From Bryobacteraceae bacterium (GTDB lineage: Bacteria > Acidobacteriota > Terriglobia > Bryobacterales > Bryobacteraceae): a DNA stretch of 7,361 nucleotides. The stretch is from assembly GCA_030039005.1 (NCBI GenBank), contig JASHQT010000090.1, forward strand, positions 1 through 7,361, written 5' to 3'. Made by a program: the position numbers and the translations under genes. Every line of letters begins with the position of its first letter. The stretch's first letter is position 1. The notes beneath the pieces were generated by a model. That model searched no databases. It had not been told where the DNA came from and saw only the letters and a program-made list of their open reading frames with translations. Below are positions 1-5,621 of the stretch, in pieces.

Positions 1-73
1 CGACATCGTAGGTGATGTGGACCCTGGGCGGCCGTACCCGGCTCAGTTTCTTTTGCAGGCTCTCCTTGGCCAT
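1..73 (-). CDS. tssB: TssB (VipA/ImpB) contractile sheath small subunit, N-terminal fragment
   Basis: Reading the minus strand from the ATG at 73-71 gives 24 open codons starting MAKESLQKKLSRVRPPRV and continuing HITYDV to the window edge. This is the conserved N-terminus of TssB/VipA (MAKES-x-Q-x-KL-x-RVRPPRV-x-ITYDV). With TssC, TssB forms the cytoplasmic contractile sheath that propels the Hcp tube, and ClpV later disassembles that sheath. The start is supported by a strong AGGAGG Shine-Dalgarno sequence 6 nt upstream. The gene lies downstream of tssM on the same strand after a 131-nt gap, long enough for its own promoter. Only the beginning is visible, so integrity of the rest and the expected following tssC cannot be judged. 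The family call is confident despite the short length because the signature is distinctive and the neighbours are T6SS genes. Confidence 0.9.
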   Translation of the reverse strand, partial: MAKESLQKKLSRVRPPRVHITYDV

Positions 74-79
74 TCCACC

Positions 80-85
80 CCTCCT
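80..85 (-). promoter_or_regulatory. Ribosome binding site of tssB
   Basis: On the minus strand AGGAGG is followed by a 6-nt spacer (GGTGGA) and then the ATG. This is a near-perfect Shine-Dalgarno sequence and fixes the tssB start. It is stronger than anything upstream of tssM, fitting the high amount of sheath subunit needed relative to the membrane complex (inference). Confidence 0.8.
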
Positions 86-135
86 ACCCGCTGCGCTGAA
101 TTCGAAATCTGCTTTAGAGTGTCAGCGACGCCCTC

Positions 136-146
136 GCTGTTACAGC
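136..146. repeat. Short palindrome GCTGT-T-ACAGC in the tssM-tssB gap
   Basis: Two perfect 5-bp arms flank one central base. It lies in the presumed tssB leader, about 20 nt downstream of the candidate -10 element. It could be an operator half-site pair or a chance palindrome; arms this short are expected by chance fairly often, so no function is claimed. Confidence 0.3.
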
Positions 147-165
147 CCGCTTGCAGATTAGCGTA

Positions 166-174
166 AATATATCA
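166..174 (-). promoter_or_regulatory. Candidate extended -10 promoter for tssB
   Basis: On the minus strand the sequence reads TGATATATT, that is TG-A followed by TATATT, a 5/6 match to the sigma-70 -10 hexamer with the extended TGn motif. No good -35 is found at 16-18 bp spacing, which extended -10 promoters can tolerate. Transcription would begin near position 159 and leave a leader of about 85 nt before the tssB ATG. The region is visibly more AT-rich than the flanking genes. The assignment rests on sequence only; tssB could simply be read through from tssM. Confidence 0.35.
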
Positions 175-204
175 CACCTCTGCCCCAGAAGCGCCCATGG
201 TTTT

Positions 205-3200
205 TTAGTTCACAGTAACGGCCTTCTTAGGGCACTGGAGCGATTCAAAGAACACGGGGTTAAACAGATCTTTACCCCCCGGGAATTCCACAAATTCCAC
301 CCGTGCGGGTGGATTTAAAGGTTGAGCCACCACAGACTTACCGAGCCCGCGGATCTCGCTCCATTGGACCACCTTGGCGCCGAAGGCGCGCTCATCGGCA
401 TTCTGGAAAAGCCGGAACACCCCCCACGTTCCTTCAAAACGCCCAAATCCGGAGGTAAGACCGCCCGCCTGTACCATACCTTCCGCCCCTGCTTTAGTAC
501 CAGGCGGCGCCGGCCAGTAGAAGGTTTTTTGGAGTGGGTCCGAAGAGTCGATTTCCTTTCCGTCCAGAATCAGCCGTACGACGATACTCTGGCCGGAAGA
601 ACCGCTGGGCGCGACCGGACGCAAAACGTAGCGCAGCCTGGGCTGCATCATGCCGCCTTCCGAGAACAGGACGTCGGTAAGCTGCTGGGCGCTGTCCAGG
701 AATTGGAGCAACTCGGGCGCTACCTTCATCCCCTGCAGAGCCGGGTTGGGTTTCCACTCCGCAGCCTGCTTGACCACCAAATCGGAGCCGGATTGCTGAA
801 CATATTTCCACACCAGCCCGTCGACCGGAGAAAACACCTTGGCGATTTCGAGCAATGTTGTATCGTTCTGGCTGGACGGACTGAACGGATAGTTGCCGAG
901 AATGGGAGAGATCACGCGACAGAATTGAGCCAGTTCGCCGTTCTTCTTTCCGCCCGAGAAAGCTTCCGTGTTGGATGGAATTACGGACGTGGCTAATTGG
1001 ATGGGCTGTTCCAATAAATCGGCTAGCTGCTTATTCAAGCCCTCATTGCCCACGTCGAAAAACTTATCCGCGAGCGCGGTTTCCGCAGCCTTGGCTTGAT
1101 TCAGGGCGCCTTGAGCCTGGGGAATTGCCGCGGCGCGTTCGGTCGCAGAAGCACGCCCGAGTGTGTCCAGGCTGGTCTCCAATCCCCGCAAACCCTGCAC
1201 ATAACCGCCGTCGTTGTCGTTGACGAGCCGGTCCACGTCGGCGGGCGTCGTAAACTGCACCGGTTGGAATAGGCGAGCCAGATCGGCCGTGGTCATGCGC
1301 GGCGAGTCGCCGGTGAGGGCATCCTCGGCTTGGTCCACTGCTTTTGTGGCTTTGTTCTTGTTATCCACCGCCGTTCCGAACCCGACCTTCTTCGCGCCCT
1401 TTTCCCACCAGCTCAATTCCCCAGGCTTGGGCGGAGGGAAATTGGTATTGGTGGAGACCATGCGGACAACCGCAAGCAGCGGGGAAGTGGATCCGGCCAG
1501 GATATCCAACCGGCGAGCGGCATCCTCGGGACCGGCATAACGGATGACATGGAAGGACGCCAGGAACATCCGCCACGCATCCGCATACTGACGGTAATAC
1601 ATCGAAAGCAACTGGGACCGGACCTGGGTGCTTTGCAGCCGATTATCGACACTCGCAAGATCACCCATGACGCACGTTTCGCTACCGGGGCCGAAATTCC
1701 CCTTGGCCACCATATCCTCAAAGAGCCTGAGCCCCGGCTTGGTGAAAGCGCCGCGGATTTCCGATGCGCCCGAGAGGACGCTCTCATATTTGTCCGCGTA
1801 TTGGGCCACCGACAGCGGCTTGACCTGGCGATCCACCGCCGCCAGCAGCATATTGAGCTGCTGATCCAAATTGCCGGACTGTCTTATGTAGGCACGCGCC
1901 GCTGCTTCCGCCCGGGGGTCTTCGGTCAGGGCCACGGGAGGCTTGCTCGCGGCCGCCAGCGCCGAGGCGTAATAGTCCAACTGGGTATTCAGCAGCAGTT
2001 TCTGCTCGTCCGTCAGGTTGGGAAACACGTCCGTGGCGGAGGATTTGAGAACGCGCGACACGACGCGGTCGTCCACCGGACACGCGAGCGCCGTGATGGT
2101 GCGGTGGGTCTTCAGGCGGTCATAGGTCAATCCGGCGCCGGCACTGCCGTTCGGGTCGCCGGCGCGCTGGAGGTCGGAGACGAGCTGCTCGTTGATCTCG
2201 GCAAGGGCCAGTCGCCTCAACCTTGCGAAGTAGGCCAGTTTGCCCTGCTCGCGCAGGTCATCGCCGGTGTAAAGCCCCCAATGCAGGCGCAAGGGAGAGC
2301 GGAGGTCGATTTGGACGAGGTTGGCGCGCAGAGCGTCGAGCGCGCGCAAATTCGCAACGCTCAACTCGTTGCCGCCACGATGCAGCGCGTCCGTCGACAC
2401 CTGGATTCGCTTGACGAGCGACGAATTTCCGAACCACGAAACGGCCCACACTAGTGACAGGAGAATCGCCAAGCCCGCTGCTACGCCGACTGCGATTTTT
2501 CGGTGGCGCTCGAAAGGCGCCGGCGGGCGGGTCAAAACCGGACGGTCCTGGCGCAGGACGTTGGTAAACAGGTCGGCGACAAACATCCATTGATCGACGG
2601 AGCGCCCACCGCCTGGTTCCAAGGGCGCCCGGCCGAACGTAGTTTTCGCCTCCGAAGAGAAGATCACGGTGGCGTCGGCTGCTTGCGTGGAGCTGCGAAA
2701 CACACTGGCATCGGGCAAGGCCGGAGGTGCGGCGGCATTTTCTGATTTCCGTGTTCCGCTGAAGAAGAACCCGCGCATTTGCGGGCTAGGCTGCAAGGGG
2801 TCCGGCTTGAACACGTCGATGAGGAACTGGACCAAGGCCGTGCGAACGCGCTTGAATTCCCTGGGGAACTCGTAAATCGAGGTGCGCGCCTCCTGCCTGG
2901 TTTCCTGCGCCAGCGCGGCCAGGCGGCGGTCGGCGAGCCGCAGAAACAAGGCTGAGAATTGCTTATTAAGCCGCTTGGTTTCTGCCTCGGCCCAAATGCG
3001 GTCCATGGCGGCGTCCCGGGCCCCGCTCAGTATGCCGAAAAGCTGGCCGGCTTCACTATCGGCCATGCGTCCGAAAAATTCGGGGAAGTACTTGACGCTG
3101 TCCAGCTTGCTGAACACCGTGTAGACCGGCAAGCCCGGCCCGAAAGTCGCCGCGGTGGCAAATAAACGCTCGCGGACCTGCTGCGCCAGGCGATCCAGCT

Positions 3201-3900
3201 CCGAGGGTTCCGGGGTTCCAGTGAACTTCTGCGCATCGAAGACCAGCAGGACACCGCGGAGATTCAGGGCGGGCGAAGGCTGGAACCAGCGCCGCCACCT
3301 GGGTTGCCGGCCGTGCGGGGAGAGGTTGGAAAGGAATTCGGCAAAACGCCGCGCGTCGCCGCCAAAGATCTTGCCGCCGATTTCGATGAACACGGCTTGC
3401 TGGGCGATCCAGACATTCGCCAGGCGAGTGTTGATCACCGCGGAGCCGGTGCCGCCCACCTGTCCCGCCAAGAGCGCGGGCTCAACACCGCTGTTCTGGA
3501 CGAGACTCGTTTTGCCGGCGCGTTCGGGCCCCAGCACCAAATAAATCGGAAGATCGAACAAGCGCGGCGGCTGCGTGCCTGGGGCAACCGGGGCCTGCGC
3601 GAGCCTTTGTTCGGCTTCCCGCAGAACGGCCAGCAGCGCCAGATCGTCCGGGTGCATGGACGGCTTTCCTGAAACGGGCGCCGACTGCGCGGGCGCCGCC
3701 GGGCGCGCGGAGCGGCGGGATTGCCACCAGCGCACCACGCGCTCCAGAATGACGAAAAGTAACAGCACCGCTACGCCAATCCCGGTCCACAGCAGGCCTT
3801 GTTTGACCAACTCCGGAACGTTGTCGGAGTGGAAATACGTCACCGCGATCCACACTAACAACGTGTAGAGGAACAGGATCAAGAGCAATCGCCGGATCAT
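205..3900 (-). CDS. tssM: TssM (IcmF) inner-membrane T6SS component
   Basis: This 1231-residue protein is the IcmF-family scaffold of the T6SS membrane complex, spanning the inner membrane and reaching the outer membrane through its periplasmic domain. Predicted membrane helices are at about 4-22 and 34-52, then a cytoplasmic domain, then a third helix at about 468-490 and a periplasmic region of some 740 residues, matching canonical TssM topology and length. The cytoplasmic domain has a Walker A/P-loop GPERAGKT at 124-131, LRGVLLVFD at 214-222, PVYTVFSKLD at 258-267 (G4-like position) and RGFFFSG at 376-382. The segment that is usually a DTAG-type motif reads IEIGGK at 172-177. The ATG at 3900 gives the expected N-terminal membrane helices at once. 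The start is 15 nt after the tssL stop with only a weak GGG ribosome site, suggesting co-transcription and perhaps coupled translation. The frame is intact throughout. Confidence 0.95.
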   Translation of the reverse strand: MIRRLLLILFLYTLLVWIAVTYFHSDNVPELVKQGLLWTGIGVAVLLLFVILERVVRWWQSRRSARPAAPAQSAPVSGKPSMHPDDLALLAVLREAEQRLAQAPVAPGTQPPRLFDLPIYLVLGPERAGKTSLVQNSGVEPALLAGQVGGTGSAVINTRLANVWIAQQAVFIEIGGKIFGGDARRFAEFLSNLSPHGRQPRWRRWFQPSPALNLRGVLLVFDAQKFTGTPEPSELDRLAQQVRERLFATAATFGPGLPVYTVFSKLDSVKYFPEFFGRMADSEAGQLFGILSGARDAAMDRIWAEAETKRLNKQFSALFLRLADRRLAALAQETRQEARTSIYEFPREFKRVRTALVQFLIDVFKPDPLQPSPQMRGFFFSGTRKSENAAAPPALPDASVFRSSTQAADATVIFSSEAKTTFGRAPLEPGGGRSVDQWMFVADLFTNVLRQDRPVLTRPPAPFERHRKIAVGVAAGLAILLSLVWAVSWFGNSSLVKRIQVSTDALHRGGNELSVANLRALDALRANLVQIDLRSPLRLHWGLYTGDDLREQGKLAYFARLRRLALAEINEQLVSDLQRAGDPNGSAGAGLTYDRLKTHRTITALACPVDDRVVSRVLKSSATDVFPNLTDEQKLLLNTQLDYYASALAAASKPPVALTEDPRAEAAARAYIRQSGNLDQQLNMLLAAVDRQVKPLSVAQYADKYESVLSGASEIRGAFTKPGLRLFEDMVAKGNFGPGSETCVMGDLASVDNRLQSTQVRSQLLSMYYRQYADAWRMFLASFHVIRYAGPEDAARRLDILAGSTSPLLAVVRMVSTNTNFPPPKPGELSWWEKGAKKVGFGTAVDNKNKATKAVDQAEDALTGDSPRMTTADLARLFQPVQFTTPADVDRLVNDNDGGYVQGLRGLETSLDTLGRASATERAAAIPQAQGALNQAKAAETALADKFFDVGNEGLNKQLADLLEQPIQLATSVIPSNTEAFSGGKKNGELAQFCRVISPILGNYPFSPSSQNDTTLLEIAKVFSPVDGLVWKYVQQSGSDLVVKQAAEWKPNPALQGMKVAPELLQFLDSAQQLTDVLFSEGGMMQPRLRYVLRPVAPSGSSGQSIVVRLILDGKEIDSSDPLQKTFYWPAPPGTKAGAEGMVQAGGLTSGFGRFEGTWGVFRLFQNADERAFGAKVVQWSEIRGLGKSVVAQPLNPPARVEFVEFPGGKDLFNPVFFESLQCPKKAVTVN

Positions 3901-3915
3901 AGTCGGACTACCCGT

Positions 3916-4617
3916 TTATCTTAGGCCGGTCACAGCGGTGCGAAGCTCGTCCACCCGGAACGCGAGATTCCACCGGAATAAGACGAAGAGCAGGATCGCC
4001 CCGAGAACGCTGCCCAAAATCCACCAGCGCCAGTTTCCCGAGTCGGCCCTCGCGCGCGGGGCTTCCGGCAGGAACTGAAGGGGAGGCGACAACCTATAGT
4101 CCAAACCGCGAATGGATTCGATCCTGCGCCGCAGGCGATCGGCGATGCGCGATGCTTCGCCCCGCAGGGGTGGCGCGAAGCGGCCTTCAAAGCCGAGCAA
4201 AAGACAGAGCAGATAGACTTCCAAGAGGTCGGCAAGTTCGGGTGAATCCCGCCGCCGCTCAATATCGAGCAGTTTGTCGAAGAACAGGTCGCCGGCCACT
4301 GCTTGGCCGAAAAGCTCGATATTGAGCGGCCTTTTGCGCCATTCTTCGGCTCTGGGATCACGCGAAGAAAGGATGGTCTCGTCGAGGAAGGCGACCACCG
4401 CGAAGGCCGCGTCGCGCACGTCGGCGGAGGGGTAGCCCGCCACGCCCGCCTCACGCTCGCATTCCTGTAAAGCAGCTTTCATGCGGCGCCGAAACGTCTC
4501 CACGTCATTGAGGGGCTGGCGGCCCGACTGGATTCGAACAATCCCCGTCAAAATGTTTTGAAACACCAAGGCGAGAGTGTCGGACCTGGGTGTGACGGCT
4601 GCTTCTGCCGGTTGCAT
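3916..4617 (-). CDS. tssL: TssL (DotU/IcmH) inner-membrane T6SS component
   Basis: This 233-residue protein belongs to the DotU family, which partners TssM in the inner membrane and links the membrane complex to the baseplate. Family landmarks are FLDE at 77-80 in the conserved hydrophobic helix, WRKRPLNIELFG at 93-104, and EVYLLCLLLGFEGRF at 133-147. A single C-terminal membrane helix at about 198-216 (WWILGSVLGAILLFVLF) places the bulk in the cytoplasm with a short periplasmic tail. The protein ends about 17 residues after the helix, so it has no OmpA/peptidoglycan-binding extension; it is the short form of TssL. The ATG is supported by a GGAGGG ribosome site 5 nt upstream. tssM follows after 15 nt on the same strand. 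The usual upstream partner tssK is absent here; the upstream neighbour is a divergent gene. Confidence 0.95.
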   Translation of the reverse strand: MQPAEAAVTPRSDTLALVFQNILTGIVRIQSGRQPLNDVETFRRRMKAALQECEREAGVAGYPSADVRDAAFAVVAFLDETILSSRDPRAEEWRKRPLNIELFGQAVAGDLFFDKLLDIERRRDSPELADLLEVYLLCLLLGFEGRFAPPLRGEASRIADRLRRRIESIRGLDYRLSPPLQFLPEAPRARADSGNWRWWILGSVLGAILLFVLFRWNLAFRVDELRTAVTGLR

Positions 4618-4622
4618 GGCGG

Positions 4623-4628
4623 CCCTCC
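4623..4628 (-). promoter_or_regulatory. Ribosome binding site of tssL
   Basis: On the minus strand GGAGGG lies 5 nt before the ATG at 4617. It decides the tssL start and is the only strong ribosome site of the tssL-tssM pair. Confidence 0.7.
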
Positions 4629-4641
4629 AATAATGTTCAAG

Positions 4642-4669
4642 CCTATACCGCTTCGTCCGTGTGGCGCAA
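4642..4669 (-). promoter_or_regulatory. Weak candidate promoter for the tssL-tssM operon
   Basis: On the minus strand TTGCGC (4669-4664) and TATAGG (4647-4642) are separated by 16 bp, giving partial matches to sigma-70 -35 (3/6) and -10 (4/6) boxes. Transcription would start near 4635, just upstream of the tssL ribosome site. I saw no sigma-54 GG/GC consensus pair in this region. The matches are poor, and this is offered only because the divergent arrangement requires a promoter here. Confidence 0.22.
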
Positions 4670-4695
4670 TACCGAACTCCCTTGGTACTACGGCT

Positions 4696-4713
4696 GCCAG
4701 GTACTGACCTGGC
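4696..4713. promoter_or_regulatory. 18-bp dyad (possible operator) in the divergent tssL / exported-protein region
   Basis: GCCAGGT and ACCTGGC form perfect 7-bp inverted arms around the 4-nt centre ACTG. The dyad lies between the candidate promoters of the two divergent genes: about 20 bp upstream of the plus-strand -10 candidate and about 27 bp upstream of the minus-strand -35 candidate. That position and symmetry suit a dimeric transcription factor site controlling one or both genes. It could instead be a small RNA hairpin, but neither predicted transcript would include it. The symmetry is directly visible; the regulatory role is inference. Confidence 0.45.
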
Positions 4714-4729
4714 TTGGCGGAGCGCGCCG

Positions 4730-4738
4730 TGAGATAAT
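4730..4738 (+). promoter_or_regulatory. Candidate extended -10 for the plus-strand exported-protein gene
   Basis: TGA followed by GATAAT (5/6 match to TATAAT) makes an extended -10 element, with no convincing -35 at normal spacing. Transcription would begin near 4745. If real, this excludes the TTG at 4741 as start codon and favours the ATG at 4759 or 4762 with a leader of about 14-17 nt. The same bases contain GTGAG, which could alternatively act as a weak ribosome site for the TTG. Confidence 0.35.
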
Positions 4739-4740
4739 AA

Positions 4741-5589
4741 TTGAAATTTTTCTGGCGCATGATGGGTACACGCTTAGCCCTGGCCTTGGCTGTTCTGGGG
4801 GCCTCTTTGAGCGCACTTGTGGCGCAAGAGAACCCAGCGCCGGCGCCCGGGTCGTTAACCATCGAGGAAGTGCTGCGGCTGTCCAAATCCGGCGTTTCCG
4901 ACGAGTTGATCGTCGCCGAAGTAAAGAAAAACGCCAAGCCATTCGACCTGAATAGCAACGAAATTGTCGCCCTGAAGAAAGACGGCGTCAGCGAGACCGT
5001 CATCAAATACTTGCTGGATCCAACCCTCCCCTATTCGCCTCCCGCCCCTAATACCGGGTCCGGACCGGCCGCTTCAAGCGAGCCTTCCCGAAAATTCCCC
5101 TACGATGAGATGGCGGAAAAGGTCCCGCCCGATGTGGGCGTGTACTATCTGTTGCCGGGCCCCAAGTTCCCAGCGCTGGAATTGAAGTCGATTGTGCCTC
5201 AGAGCCAGCCGGGCAAATTCGGCAAGATGATGGGCGGTCATGTGATGGGAGCGGCGGCAGGACCGGCGGCCAAGCTGCGTGTCAACTCAGGAACCCCGCT
5301 GGTGTTTTATGCCCGGCTCGGGGGGAAGATCATGATCGATGATCTAGTGCTGCTCAGTTTCAAGCCTTCGAAAGAACGCCGCGAGCTCGATTTCGGGCCG
5401 AAGGCCGGGACTCCCGTCTTTCCTCCCAAATCGATTTTCCAGTTCGATTCCAAGGAAGTGGGACCGGGCGGGCTTTACAAACTCGCGGTTCCTGCGTTGA
5501 AAAAGGGCGAATACATCTTCTTCATCCTGGGGAGTCAAGAGGACAAGAAGGGCTTGTTAGGCCGAGGCTACGATTTCGGCGCCGACTGA
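4741..5589 (+). CDS. Predicted exported protein with duplicated helical motif, unknown function
   Basis: I do not recognise a named family. From the TTG at 4741 the protein has 282 residues; in-frame ATGs at 4759 and 4762 would remove 6 or 7. Either way a signal peptide is evident: basic start, hydrophobic stretch at 12-28, likely signal peptidase I site ALVA|QE after residue 28. No lipobox cysteine is present. Residues 42-61 and 73-92 are an internal duplication (EEVLRLSKSGVSDELIVAEV versus NEIVALKKDGVSETVIKYLL, 7 of 20 identical, shared L-x-K-x-GVS core), probably paired amphipathic helices. A Pro/Ser-rich linker (94-120) leads to a C-terminal domain (121-282) with a Gly-rich patch at about 160-175, alternating hydrophobic segments that look beta-rich, and a final GRGYDFGAD. 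I associate this helical motif with acidobacterial exported proteins (memory, not checked). It is divergent to tssL and convergent with clpV, so it is likely transcribed separately. A T6SS role is possible but shown only by location. Confidence 0.8.
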   Translation: MKFFWRMMGTRLALALAVLGASLSALVAQENPAPAPGSLTIEEVLRLSKSGVSDELIVAEVKKNAKPFDLNSNEIVALKKDGVSETVIKYLLDPTLPYSPPAPNTGSGPAASSEPSRKFPYDEMAEKVPPDVGVYYLLPGPKFPALELKSIVPQSQPGKFGKMMGGHVMGAAAGPAAKLRVNSGTPLVFYARLGGKIMIDDLVLLSFKPSKERRELDFGPKAGTPVFPPKSIFQFDSKEVGPGGLYKLAVPALKKGEYIFFILGSQEDKKGLLGRGYDFGAD

Positions 5590-5592
5590 TGA

Positions 5593-5614
5593 CCGGAAAC
5601 GGCCGCCTTTCCGG
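5593..5614. terminator. Hairpin between the convergent exported-protein gene and clpV
   Basis: CCGGAAA (5593-5599) and TTTCCGG (5608-5614) form a perfect 7-bp stem around an 8-nt loop, starting 3 nt after the plus-strand stop codon. The 12-bp palindrome TTCCGGCCGGAA (5609-5620) overlaps its right arm and reaches to 1 nt from the clpV stop, so alternative folds compete. Both genes end here head to head, the usual place for a shared bidirectional terminator. Neither side carries a run of T residues after the stem, so efficient intrinsic termination is doubtful; it may act mainly as a 3'-end stabiliser. Confidence 0.45.
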
Positions 5615-5621
5615 CCGGAAT

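Noticed and set aside
322..996. 224-codon plus-strand frame opposite the 3' end of tssM
   Set aside because: Antisense to the conserved TssM C-terminal domain; composition typical of a GC-rich shadow frame.
1330..2454. 374-codon open frame on the plus strand opposite tssM
   Set aside because: It lies wholly antisense to a complete, well-supported tssM, its translation is rich in Arg/Gly/His/Gln without recognisable motifs, and long antisense frames are expected in GC-rich genes.
3916..4617. Evolved TssL with peptidoglycan-binding C-terminal domain
   Set aside because: Only about 17 residues follow the membrane helix before the stop, so there is no room for an OmpA-like domain.
4741..5589. 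Plus-strand exported protein as the missing TssJ lipoprotein
   Set aside because: The signal peptide has no cysteine at the cleavage site, and the helical duplication followed by a linker does not fit the small transthyretin-like TssJ.
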